Part shown: positions 21,708 to 33,719 of the stretch, one piece after another | Position numbering within the stretch: the stretch's first letter is position 1 | How the letters are laid out: each line of letters begins with the position of its first letter | Source: Dendrocalamus latiflorus | Lineage: Eukaryota > Streptophyta > Magnoliopsida > Poales > Poaceae | Length of the DNA stretch: 64,000 bases | Reading direction: 5' to 3' | NCBI GenBank assembly: GCA_017311315.1 | Contig: CM029632.1 | Span: 18,092,669-18,156,668, forward strand | Notes under the pieces: generated by a model | Told to the model about the DNA's origin: nothing | Database searches by the model: none | Seen by the model: only the letters and a program-made list of their open reading frames with translations | Made by a program: the position numbers and the translations under genes

Positions 21708-24153
21708 ATGGCGAGATACCGGCTGCTAGATGAGTCCTACGAGAGGGAGCACCGCAGCAGGCTCACGGAGGACGGCCAGGTACGTGTGTGGTCGAAATAT
21801 ACATGTGTTCAACTTGATGGTCACGCAACTAACTTTTATAGCAATTTTCAGGAGATACCCATACTTCGTCCTCGAACCCATGATGGGTTCCAGTTGATGC
21901 GCTACGACGACCGCTATACCCCACTGCTGCGCCGTGCTGGGCTTCACACGGTCGCTAACCTATTACGGCGGAGCATGCCGGTCTTCAACCCTGCAGCTTT
22001 GACCGCACTTGTCGACAGGTGAATTTTCTCTATCGGGTCAATTTGTTTTCACTTCTATATTCTTACGTACGTAACTAATTCTTTTCTCCTTGTACTACTA
22101 ACAGGTGGAGGCCAGAGACACACACGTTCCACCTTCCCTGTGGGGAGATGACCGTCACGCTGCAGGACGTGGCGATGATACTTGGACTTCCCATCAGGGG
22201 ACAGCCGGTGATCGGCCCGGCGGTGTCTGAGGGCTGGAGGGCACGTGTGGAGGCCTTCCTGGGCACGCCATTGCCTCCTGCCCCAGATAATGCCAGGCGA
22301 GGCCGCGTCTCGGGGGTCCACCTTAGATAGTTGCGGATTACCTTTGGCGAATGCCCTGCTGCCGCGGACGACGCCACGGTGACCTACCACTGCCGCGCCT
22401 GGGTCCTGCACATGTTCGGGGCAGTGCTGTTCCCGGACGCCACGGGGGATGCCGCTTCGTGGATGTACATCCACTGCCTCCAGGACTGGGGGGACGCTGG
22501 ACAGTTCAGTTGGGGGTCGGCGGTCCTCGCATTCCTCTACCGTCAGCTTTGCGAGGCCTGCAGACGCAAGGCCCCCGCGTCGACGCTCGGTGGCTGCGTC
22601 TGCCTCCTGCAGGTGTGTTAATGCATTTATTTTTCGTACAGTTCTTTGTTTTTGTGGGTGGCTAATCGTGTGTCTGCCCGTATGTTCGCTTGCTAGGTGT
22701 GGATGTGGACACACATTCCAGTGGGGCGCCCTCGAGTGTTGCAGGCGCAGTCTCGGCATCCACTGGGTGTGGATGACCTCGGCCCCACTGTTGCGTACCT
22801 GTGGGATACAGTGTCAGTCCCGTTCGCGACTACTCAGCGGGCGTACGTGGATTTCAGCAACGAGTTTGACACTTTGTCTCCCACGATGGTAAGAAATTTA
22901 TTTTTCCTACAGTTCTTGGTTTTTGTACATGGCTAATCGTGTGTTCGCTTACTAGGTGTCCTGGGAGCCTTACTTGGAGCCACAGGTTCTAGCGCTACCG
23001 CTCAGCACCATGTGCCGTAGGGACTCCCATATTTGGAGGATGAGGTCTCCGCTGATCTGCTTCTATGCCGTGGAGATTCACCTCCCCCACAGAGTTGCGC
23101 GGCAGTTCGGCCTCGTGCAGTTCTTCCCCCCAGAGGAGATGTCGACTTCTGTTGAGTTGCACAAGTAAGTAACAATTTAAAATTCTTTTGGTTCGTACTA
23201 ACAACTATTGTTGACATCTGCTATATGTACAGGTTCGACAGGGTCCGCCAACGAAAGGTGACGGACTTCGCTGATCACCACCGACAGTACATGCAGTGGT
23301 GGAGAAGATGGAGGAGAACTGCGAGCCGGACAGTACCCCCCACAGTAACGCCAGCTTCCGGGATTACTTGTCCTGGTACCACACTGCCACGCGCTACAGG
23401 CAGAGGCAGCAGTGGACCGATGTCGACTACGCGGACCTCGCTTCGTCCGAGGACGAGGACACTGCATACGACAGGCGTGCGAGGGAGGGCACAGTGGTCG
23501 AGGCCGCTCCGATTCTCGATCGAGTGGTACGGAAAGCATGATATTTGCAATACTTTGGTTCCACACGTTTATCTCGCACTTATGTTTACTTATTTATTTA
23601 GGGGACTTCTCTCCAAACCTCGGTGCGTGAGACCGACGAGGTTCTCGGCCACCTGGACAGCGAGAGCCACCCCCTGAGTGACTTCCTACAGGTACGAAGA
23701 TAATTAGTTAGGTTAGATCGATTCAGCATGTATGCAATTATGACATATCATTACTTGCAGAGACTTCGACGTCGCCTCAGTCGGGCGGCAGGTCGGTGTG
23801 GTTGCCGCGCACGCACGGACGTCGCACCACCGGCGGCCTCCCATCGCTCGGGTGCCGCTGCAGCCTCGTCGTCACACGTCGGCACGCGCCAGTCCACGAG
23901 GAGCTCGTCACGCACTCCGACTTTTAGTCAGGGCGATGACGACGACGACGAGTCGGAGCAGGGTGACGACGTCGACGAGGAGCACGAGGACGAGGAGGCA
24001 TCTACCCACGATGAGATTGGGATGTCGCAGATGCCTGACGCACCGTCTACTCAGGCTTCGCAGCGGCCTCGTCGTTCGGCTCGTCCCCCGAGCACGTATA
24101 CTCCAGGGAGTGATGCTCTAGCCAAGGGCAAGGGGAAGGCCAAGAGGCAGTGA
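21708..24153 (+). pseudogene. Plant mobile domain (PMD) protein gene, seven exons, two lesions
   Basis: Plant mobile domain proteins (the MAIN/MAIL family and transposon relatives) act in nuclear gene silencing and genome stability in host versions. The exons read as 21708-22018, 22105-22612, 22697-22888, 22956-23164, 23233-23526, 23602-23691 and 23761-24153, all with GT-AG borders and compatible phases. Diagnostic stretches include RHRPRTHDG-like GFQLMRYDDRYTPLLRRAGL, FHLPCGEMTVTLQDVAMILG and GLPIRGQPVIG in the PMD core. A Ser/acidic-rich tail ends KGKGKAKRQ. There are two lesions: an in-frame TAG at 22328-22330, between GVHLR and LRITFGECP, and a one-base loss near 23296-23300 that shifts YMQW away from the following VEKMEENCEP frame. 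With the base counted back, total exon length is a multiple of three (about 665 codons). Retained frames and splice sites suggest recent inactivation or sequence errors. Confidence 0.85.
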
Positions 24154-24338
24154 TGTTTTCAGACTTTTTCTATAGACATGCGATATTTTCAGACTTATGT
24201 GATATTTTGAGACTTTATACAGTTATGTGGTATTTTGAGACTTATTGGTAACGATGTTGTTATTTACGTTTTCAGATGTTTCATGTGTGCATGTTTTACA
24301 GAAAAGTTTGTTGTTTTGCTGTTTTTTTTGTCAGGTGT

Positions 24339-24476
24339 AGCTTACACGGCGCCATACCCTTTGGCGCCGAGATGTGTATATACGGCGCCCGATTGTTTGG
24401 CGCCAAAAGAGGCGCCAAACAGTCTGGCGTTGTATATACACATCTCGACGCCAAAGGGTATGGCGCCGTGTAAGCT
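24339..24476. repeat. Subterminal palindrome rich in GGCGCC
   Basis: The left arm starts AGCTTACACGGCGCCATACC and the right arm ends GGTATGGCGCCGTGTAAGCT. The arms are about 65 bp with a spacer of a few bases near 24404-24410. It lies between the PMD stop codon and the right terminal repeat, in the 3' untranslated region, and would form a long hairpin RNA if transcribed. Confidence 0.85.
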
Positions 24477-24574
24477 ATGTACGGCGCGTGAAAGTTTGGC
24501 GCCGAGATAGGGGGACTTGCAGGCACGGCGACCATTTTTGACTGGCTAAGTCAGTACACGGCGCTACGGAATGC

Positions 24575-24798
24575 AGCGCCGTATTTGCACTTCACGGCGC
24601 CATGTGCTGCGGCGCCGAGCTATGCCACCCTGGCTCCGACGTGTCAATACACGGCGCTAAAGCATATGGCGCCGTGACATGTACCCTGGGCGCCATATTC
24701 TGTGGCGCCGAGAAAAGGGTCCATTTTTGCAAATCTTTTCTCCAGGGGTCCATATGTAAAAAACTTTCAAATTTTGGGCTAAAAAGCAAAAATTTTAC
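24575..24798 (-). repeat. Right terminal inverted repeat of the PMD element
   Basis: This is the reverse complement of 20636-20859 with scattered substitutions. GGCGCC motifs are retained in nearly the same positions, and it is followed directly by the TSD copy AACGCCACC. Confidence 0.9.
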
Positions 24799-24866
24799 AA
24801 CGCCACCACCAGCCCTTGCCTTGGTGAACCAGTGGCAGCTAGCGTGCATGTGAGTCGATATGCAAG

Positions 24867-26601
<1,735 letters not shown>

Positions 26602-26949
26602 GTGAGAGAACGCCGGAGAGCAATATATGCGAAAAGTAACAATCGGGTGCCCTATGTGTAGCGCACTAACATGTCTTGTCGAATTTTTACCGTGCTGAGG
26701 CCGGATGGAAATATGTGTAGCATGTACTCAACTCCTAAAAAAAAAAAGCCCAACGAGGCTGGCTTCCGTTGCTTCCCCCTTCGCCGGACCAATACCAGGT
26801 GGAAACCCAAATTGAGCAACCCTAAACTTTGTGAAAACCACGTGTAAAACCTTTTTACAAAATATTCTCAAGAAAATTGTACATATATAGGAGATGGTGT
26901 TTTATAGCCATATAAAATTTTAAGATCAAACATTATCACATTCAAGGTG

Positions 26950-27212
26950 GTGATCGGTTGGGCTGTGGCTTATGGCTTATTTTACTGTAGCTGGCTGAAA
27001 TTACACTGTAGCTGAAGGTGGCTTATTTGGTATAATTAAATTTAAAAAATTTAAAAAATAGAAAAATGGGTTAGCCCATCACGTGTAACGCAAACGAATA
27101 CGGGAAAAAAAGAACCGGTAAAAAACTCAAAAAATCAAAAAAATCAGAAAAAGACAAAATTTAGGAATAGTGAAAAATAAGCCAGAAGCCGAAGCCGAAA
27201 CGATCGGGGCCC
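26950..27212 (-). mobile_element. MITE family A, copy 3
   Basis: The left end is GATCGGTTGGGCTGTGGCTT and the right end is AGCCGAAGCCGAAACGATCG. Internal words are TTAGCCCATCACGTGTAACG and AGAACCGGTAAAAAACTC. The termini are imperfect inverted repeats of about 35 bp. It is among the best-preserved copies. Confidence 0.75.
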
Positions 27213-27750
27213 GGCAAACTCAACCACTTTTGGGAGATAGATTTTCTTTTCATATCTCCCATACGTGATAGAATTTGATCTAACACAAGTATCACAAGAT
27301 AACAAGTATGTTACCTATCTAACACAACAAGAATATGGCAAGAACACATCTTCTAATTCTACGAATCCAACTTTTAAACATGGCAAGAACACAGAAGAAG
27401 ACGAGATCACCTAGGCCCTCTCGCCCCTGATGCAGCGCGCGAGCTAGATGTCCTTGACGTCTGCCATAGCCAGCTGCTTACACGACGCCTTGCCGCCTGT
27501 AGACTTGCGTGCCATCTACTTCATAAGGGCCATCAGGGTCGGGGTTGAGGAGGAGGATGGTGAGGAGGCTGGGGAGAATTTGAGCGCAGTAGGTAGGGGA
27601 TGGATTTCGGTGAGTATTTATAGGGGAGTGAGGCGGGAATGGAAAATTTTTTGGCACGGGGATGGAAAGGTGGAGCTACGATCCGTGAGGTGGGGGTTGG
27701 TGGATTTCTATTGGCTGGGATTAAGTTGGGGAGGATCGATGGGCCTAGCG
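27213..27750. other. Non-coding, possible CACTA interior
   Basis: An open frame at 27448-27894 runs into a TATG microsatellite and lacks any domain. A TATTTATAGGGG word near 27615 resembles a promoter-proximal TATA. I call no gene. Confidence 0.35.
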
Positions 27751-28487
27751 GTCAGGGACATAATTATCACATATGGTTTGAACTATAAACTGTCTGTGAT
27801 ACAAAACACAATGTATGTATGTATGTATGTATGTATGTATGTATGTATGTATGTATGTATGTATGTATGTATATATTGCAATGTAAACAGCTAGTCCCAA
27901 AAGATAGAATAGCTAAGTTTTATATGGCTTATATATGCTTGTTTGAAAGATTTCAATGAGATGTACAACTTTACAGTTGAAGTTATATTAGAGGGTGACT
28001 AGCACAACCTAGTCATTTTTTTAGGATCAGGTTCGTTGTTAGCTTTTCAACGAGTATAAGAACATTGAAAATGGACACTGTATGCAAAAGTTATGACCGT
28101 TTTAGTAAAGGTGTCTTGGAACGGAATCCTACTCGGACTCGAAGTGGGCGGGAGATTATGAAATTTTAGAGGATTGCAAAGTGGGAAATATATCACAAAC
28201 AATTTTTCATACAAACTGTCTGTGATAACTTCGTTATCATAGATGGTTTATGATAAAAACGTCTGTGAAGTATCACAGACGGTTTATTATTTAAACCGTC
28301 TGTGATACTTCATAGACGGTTCTCACCATGAACCGTGTGTGATATTATATCTTTACAGATGATTTTTAGTGTTGGCAGCAACATAGGCAGTCTCTAAACC
28401 TAAATTGTCTATGATTGTATTTAACACTGACGGTTTTGGTCAACCGTCTATGATGAGACGTCTAATATAAGCTTTTTTGTAGTAGTG
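27750..28487. mobile_element. CACTA (En/Spm) 3' end with subterminal repeats
   Basis: It terminates in CTTTTTTGTAGTAGTG at 28487, the inverse of the CACTACTACAAAA terminus of grass CACTA elements. The 250 bp before it hold many copies in both orientations of an ACCGTCTGTGATA-type motif, the subterminal repeats bound by CACTA transposase. A related motif also occurs near 27760. The matching 5' terminus is not visible, so the left limit is approximate. Confidence 0.8.
27811..27874. repeat. (ATGT)n microsatellite
   Basis: About fifteen tandem copies of ATGT. Confidence 0.95.
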
Positions 28488-29250
28488 TATCGAGCTAGTA
28501 CTATAGCAACGACCACCAAGTACCTACCTAGTACTGTAGCAAAGACCACTGAACAGTTACTATCACTCCTGACCAGTCCACTGAAGCTCACGACCCATCA
28601 AACAAGTATTCAAAGTATTCAAAGATCACAAGAATTGAAGCACTCGAAATTCACGAGTACTGACCGTGAAGCCTCAGCAACCGATCGCAAAGCCTACGAC
28701 TATCGATTAGCAAAGTCTAAGACAATAGATCACAAAGTCTAAGACTATTGATCAGAAAATATAAGATAACAGATCACAAAGTCTAAGACTACTGACCACA
28801 AAGTCTAAGACAATAGATTGCGAAGCCTACGACTATAACAATAGTCCGCGAAGGCTACATCTATGACAACAGTCCGCGAAGGCTATGACTCCGACAACAA
28901 ACTGTGAAGTCTACGGCTATGATAAAGCACTGTAGCTACGACCATGGACAAAAGCGTTGTAGCTACAACCACCGACTGATTCACTGTATCTAAGATTGGT
29001 TCACTGTTGCATATGACCGGTTGATTGTTGCTTACGACTGGTTCACTGTTCGAAGTTAAAGCCTATGATTATCTGTCGTGGTCATTCTGCAGTGATCGAA
29101 ATGTCGTGGTTGAAATGTCATGATTGAAGTGCCTTGGTCATCTACTGGTCATTCTGCCGTAGTCGAAATGCCATAATGGAAATGCCATGGTCGACGCCTT
29201 GATCACCTACCGTGGTCGACTGCTGCCCTGAAAACTCCAACAACACGAGC
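28488..29250. repeat. Degenerate tandem array of ACAAAGTCTAAGACTA-type words
   Basis: Imperfect copies of a unit like GATCACAAAGTCTAAGACTAT, drifting to CAACAGTCCGCGAAGGCTA and then to GGTCATTCTGCCGTAGTCGA-type words. Arrays like this occur inside LTRs of large grass retrotransposons, but no LTR ends were found here. Confidence 0.6.
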
Positions 29251-29599
29251 ACATCGATTAGAATTTTTACAAATGCAAATTTCAATGAAATCCAAATGTC
29301 AATTATTCATCATCACTAAATGCACGACCACCTCATGGTCTAACACTAACCCACCTAATCTAGCCAAACAATAATTTAGATCAACGAGGTTGGTTGCCAA
29401 ACACAAAACTTGGGTTAAGCTAACCTAGCCAGATTAAGATTAGCTAAACTGATTATCTTAACCCCAAATCAAACTCAATCTTAGATGATCTATCATATTA
29501 ATATGATAAGCTTCTAAAATTAAGAAGCCAATTGTTTTTCACGGCATTTCCACCATAAGCTCTGAAAGCAACTTTAAAGAGAAGTTCATATTGGCTGTG

Positions 29600-29835
29600 A
29601 CTGATGGCTTTTTGCTAAAAATAAATAGTAGTAGCTAAAAGAAGTGGCTTTAGAAGGAGGGGGCAAGAGATGAAAAAGTAATAGATATATGCATGCGCGA
29701 GACAAGAGCGAAAAGAGCCGTAACCCTTGTCTTATCCTTGAAACGAGAGAACTGAAAAAGATATGTGTCCATATTAATTTCTGTTTTTTCAAAGCAAATG
29801 CTTGAAATAAAAGTAAATACGAACGTCCTCTCAAC
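29600..29835 (-). repeat. MITE family E, copy 1
   Basis: It begins in a GGCTTTTTGCTAAAAATAAA / TAGTAGTAGCTAAAAGAAGT block followed by purine-rich GAGA words. Similar blocks occur near 32340-32530, 37500-37690 and 50880-51120. The termini are not defined. Confidence 0.4.
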
Positions 29836-29837
29836 CT

Positions 29838-29985
29838 AGAATCGGAGCATAGCTCGATTGGTCGGTGACGTTGTCGAACGCTCGCCTGCCCAGATTTGAA
29901 TCGTATGATTCGACTGGGTGCCTACCTCTTTTTGAAGTGATGAATGTGAGGGCTACTGAGTACTGACCAAAATTGTAAAAAAAGA
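29838..29985 (+). mobile_element. tRNA-derived SINE-like element
   Basis: An A-box-like AGCATAGCTCGATTGGTC and a B-box-like AGATTTGAATCGT lie about 40 bp apart, in the order and spacing of an RNA polymerase III promoter. They are followed by GACTGGGTGCC and a short tail. This is the head of a tRNA-derived SINE rather than a tRNA, since no acceptor stem or anticodon loop can be built. The end is approximate. Confidence 0.5.
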
Positions 29986-30084
29986 GAAGCTTAATCCAGG
30001 ACAAATAGGCTTAACTGACTGACCGCTTCATTCTGCACAATAGGAGGAAAGTTTGTAAGCCACAATGGTCGACATACCCGTTTA

Positions 30085-30345
30085 TTTTGGTTTAAGTTTT
30101 TGGTTTCCGACTTATTTTTTATTATTTCTAAATTTTATTTTTTTTCTGGTTTTTAGCATTTTTTGAGCTTTTTTTGTCGATCCTTTTTTTCTCTTATTCG
30201 TTTGCGCTATCCGTGATGAGCTAACCTATTTTTTTTTATTTTTAAATTTTTTAAATTTAGTTACGCCAAATAAGTCAACTAGTTACAGTGTAATTTTAAC
30301 CATAAATCAATTTATTTCAGCTGAAATCCATCAAATGCCACATTG
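30085..30345 (+). mobile_element. MITE family A, copy 4
   Basis: It has the same internal order as the copy at 16950: TTTCTAAATTTTATTTTTTT, CGCTATCCGTGATGAGCTAA, TTTTTAAATTTTTTAAATTT, ACGCCAAATAAGTC. The ends are diverged. Confidence 0.65.
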
Positions 30346-30349
30346 CCAC

Positions 30350-31115
30350 CCTTTTCAAAGAAAGAAGGGAGACCAAAAAGCTTACACCTCTCCATAGTAA
30401 AAAAAAAGCTAGGATAATCCCCTGTTTGACCGTTAGAGGGTGAGGACCATGTCTCCATATCCTTTGGTCCCCTGGAGGCACTCATACGTTTGCAATGGCC
30501 ATCCAGCTATCCAGCCATGATCATATTCATATACATTTACATAGATAGATATCAGTCGCGTTAATCATGAACTATTGAAAAAAGAACAAGAATGTGATGA
30601 TCGTGATCATGAGGTAGCTAGGTAGCCAGCTAGATCATTGGCGTTGCGGTCCAACGCAAATCACTCCAAGGGAACTGACTAGCCTAGAGATTAGCACTTT
30701 TTCATTCGAATAGTAACCTAGGATTAGCTTGTTAAGTAATCGCGCTCTATTGGTTAGCCACTAATTGTCAAAGGCTATCTATGAACACATAGGGATGGGT
30801 CCAGACGGCGTGCGTGCTTAGATGCCAAATCATGGCGTCGACGGGAAGGGGGTACTTAAGTACTTCCTTTCTGCAAAGCAATCGTACGTACGTACATGTT
30901 GGTATGTATGGGGGCCAACTGGCCACAATTGGATCCTAGCTGCTTGTCTTGTCCGTTGCAGAAGATCCGAATTCCGTAATCAACCGGTCCTTGTGCGTAC
31001 ATGGAAGGCACGTTCGACGAGATTTGTCTTTGGTCATATTTAAATCCCATTTTTATATTCCCGGCCGTGTTAATCATGAGGTACACATCCCCAGGAATTA
31101 GTTGTTGTTGTTATC
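30350..31115. other. Intergenic, no gene seen
   Basis: Mixed composition. Opposed short frames at 30822-31086 cover the same bases without domains. Confidence 0.4.
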
Positions 31116-31120
31116 ACTTA

Positions 31121-31352
31121 GGGCGTCTCCAACAGCTGGCTATTTAGTTAGCTAGATCTGATGTGGCAAGGAAAAAGTAGGAGAGAGAGTAGTCACTAGC
31201 GACGAGCAAATAGCTGATCTATTTCACGTAGTCCAAGAACATGAGAGAGGAGCATGTGGGTCCAACAGTATAAAATAGTCTTTGCTTTTGTCTCTCACCT
31301 CCACGTCAGCTGACTATATAGCTAGTACTAGCTATTACCATTGCGGACGCCC
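31121..31352. mobile_element. Tourist-like MITE with TTA TSD
   Basis: It begins GGGCGTCTCCAACAGCTGGC and ends ACCATTGCGGACGCCC, inverted termini of about 14 bp, flanked by TTA at 31118-31120 and 31353-31355. It is 232 bp. TTA is the preferred TSD of PIF/Harbinger elements. Confidence 0.85.
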
Positions 31353-31361
31353 TTAGGCTCT

Positions 31362-31637
31362 GATCAATATGGCTTCAGCTTCTGATTTCAGTTTATTTTT
31401 GCACTATTCATAAATTTCATCTTTTTCTGAACTTTTGGCTTTTTTTGAGTTTTTTTACCGGTTCTTTTTTTCCTCGTATTTGTTTACATTATACGTGATG
31501 GGCTAATATGTTTTTTCTATTTTTAAATTTTTTTAAATTTAATTATGGTAAATAAGTCTCTGTCAACTACAGTGTTTTTTCAGCCAGCTACAGTGTTTTC
31601 AGCCATAAGTCATGAGGCTTTCAGCCGAACCGATCAC
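31362..31637 (+). mobile_element. MITE family A, copy 5
   Basis: It begins TGATCAATATGGCTTCAGCT and ends TTTCAGCCGAACCGATCA, with internal ATACGTGATGGGCTAATATG and two ACTACAGTGTTTT words. It lies seven bases beyond the Tourist-like MITE TSD. Confidence 0.75.
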
Positions 31638-31639
31638 CA

Positions 31640-32880
31640 CCTAAATTAACTTCGGATTAATTCGGCACTAGGCACCTAAACTAAGGCCGCCTAAGATGAA
31701 ACCATCTTGAGATTCTTGACACTAGAAGCCCCAAGTAAGCTAGAGGTCCCGCCTGAGCCGGCTGAAGTCCTGGTTGGAATACGGCAATTTTTTTTTCTGA
31801 TTTTTTACGGAAATTGAAGTGTTTTATATAAAAATCTTGCAAAATTCGTGTATCCCAAACAATATCTTAAACTTACGCAATAAGTGCTTGTTCAGCTCAA
31901 GTCCACTAAAAACTTAGGCTCCTCAAACGGGATGAGCTACGTGTGTTCCTGAAGGAAAGCTTGAGAACTACTATCAAGTTGAAAGCCCTGAAGCAACTCT
32001 TGTTAGACCAAACATACGCTTAGATTAGATTACAAAATCTGGGATCAAAACAATTTTAGATCCTTTTACTTTGATTTGTCTGCTTTAAATTTGCTTCTTG
32101 TCACAGAACTAGAGAATAGTTATGACATCATGTATATAGGACTACTGGTTACATATGGGAGCATGCACGCATACATACAAGGCCTATATAAATGAACCGA
32201 TGTATCATGCGGTCCTTTTCGGCTGCATCCTCCATGATTACTAGCGATTGTGAGATCCGAAGAGAGATTCCACAAGCCCCCCACTGTGGAGGACACCCTA
32301 CTCTCTACTTCGTTTTCGGTAGTGTCGTCTCCTGGTGGATGCTAGCTGCGGCTTATGATTTTTATCTAAAAATTAATAGTAGTGATTGAAAGAAGTAGAT
32401 TTTAGAAGAACGACATAAGCGATGGGAAAAGTGAGGAAGAAATGCGAGCATAAGATGGGAGCGAGAGAAGTGAGATGCGGATACGTCTGTGACCATTTAT
32501 GTTATCCTCAGAGCGAGATTGGGGTGAGTGGAGTGGGGAAACCGCTTGGAGAAGCTAGATATTCTAGGGATGTTTGGTAGAGCTCTTGCTCCTAGCTTTT
32601 TGTTCGGACCTAGTGGAGCTGTGCCAAACACTCAGCTTCTCAAAACAACTAGATTCTGATTCTCATGAGGAGCAGGATAGAAAATAAACTAGCATGGAGA
32701 AGCAACCTTGGAATGGATTCTCGTGAGGAGCCAACATACCCGAAGCCAAATAACCACTAGGAGTCTCCAGAAATTACCCACTTTTGCCACTGCTTACTGA
32801 TTCGAGAGAGCCTCCCGTCTGCTTCCCAGTCGAGCAGTCTTTTGCGCGTTTGGGTGAGGAGCCGAGGAGTGGGTGACCTC
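31640..32880. other. Intergenic with MITE family E remnant
   Basis: Positions 32335-32530 resemble the family E block (GCGGCTTATGATTTTTATCT, AATTAATAGTAGTGATTG). Positions 32570-32760 carry inverted-looking GAGCAGGA and CTCGTGAGGAGC words. No gene was recognised. Confidence 0.35.
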
Positions 32881-32929
32881 GGCGACTCAACCAAGCGAAC
32901 TCATCCGCTTGCGCAGGCACCAGCAGTGA

Positions 32930-33700
32930 TGTTGGCCACTTCCACAGTGACCTCCCATTCGTCCGCTACTCCCAGCAAGGTGAGCCCTCGCTCGCCTAAC
33001 CCTAATCTTCGCCCTTGCTCCCAACCCTAGATCTTGCTGTCCGCTGGCCTCCTCTCGTCGATTACCGGCATCCTCTCCTCGACCACCGGCATCCTCTCCT
33101 CTCACTGTTGACCGACCTCGTATCCTGGACCACCGCCGCTACCCCTAACCCTAGCTCTCGCCCCCTTTTTGCTTCAGTAAGAAACATGATACAATTAATA
33201 GAGCGTTTTGTTTATAACATAAGCTTTAAACATGCTTTGCAAAAAAAGTTGAAGTCCTACACATATCTTACTTATTTTTGATAAATGTTCATAATCAATT
33301 CAAGGATGTTTCTGTACTTTTTAAATTTTGAGTTTCATCTTTCTATTGTGGCATGTAAAGGTTCTAAGTGAAATCTTCTATAATTTCTGCAATGCATTGT
33401 AAAGAACTATACTTTTTTCCCCATATAACAGCTTCTTTCCATTTTGTAAATTTTAATTTCTCTAGGCACAACAGTATCACCTTGGATTGTGGCTCTGGAT
33501 GCCCTAAAGCCTTTTGTTCGTGATGCTCCTAAGCAGGTAAGTAATAAGTTTGTCTTTATCTAGTCATCACTTTTATCGGTATTGTTTCTTCTACTAATCG
33601 ACATTTTATTGTTTTGAAGAGAAATAACTTGCTTTATGTTACAGGAACCTGAGCCTTTGTTGGGGGAGGGTCCCCACATCACCTCAAGCCCACGATCACC
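32930..33700 (+). pseudogene. Fumarylacetoacetase (FAH) exon relic
   Basis: Fumarylacetoacetase performs the last step of tyrosine breakdown. An exon at 33466-33536, with acceptor TTTCTCTAG and donor GTAAGT, encodes TTVSPWIVALDALKPFVRDA followed by PKQ. This is a conserved segment of plant FAH (TT-x-SPWIVTLDALEPF). A second acceptor (TTACAG at 33639-33644) opens EPEPL, matching the next residues of the family, then the match stops at about 33660. The upstream exon-like piece MLATSTVTSHSSATPSK with a GTGAGC donor (32930-32980) is not FAH as far as I can tell. Only about 30 of over 400 residues survive, so this is a captured or decayed fragment. Confidence 0.75.
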
Positions 33701-33719
33701 TCAGAGCGACGACACCTGT

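Larger units (their letters stand above)
20636..24798 (+). mobile_element. Complete MULE-type element carrying a plant-mobile-domain gene
   Basis: Terminal inverted repeats of about 224 bp (20636-20859 and 24575-24798) begin GTAAAATTTTTGCTTTTTAG. The flanking nonamer AACGCCACC is identical at 20627-20635 and 24799-24807, the TSD length typical of Mutator-like elements. The 4163-bp interior holds one spliced gene (21708-24153, plus strand) of the plant mobile domain family, a leader tandem repeat, and a subterminal palindrome. I find no MURA-type transposase, SWIM or zinc-knuckle domain, so the element should depend on a transposase supplied elsewhere. The perfect TSD implies fairly recent insertion. 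Confidence 0.9.

Noticed and set aside
27448..27894. 148-codon plus-strand frame
   Set aside because: It runs into a TATG microsatellite and shows no domain, conserved start or splice structure.
29838..29930. tRNA gene
   Set aside because: A- and B-box-like words are present but no cloverleaf, acceptor stem or anticodon arm can be drawn. A SINE head is more likely.
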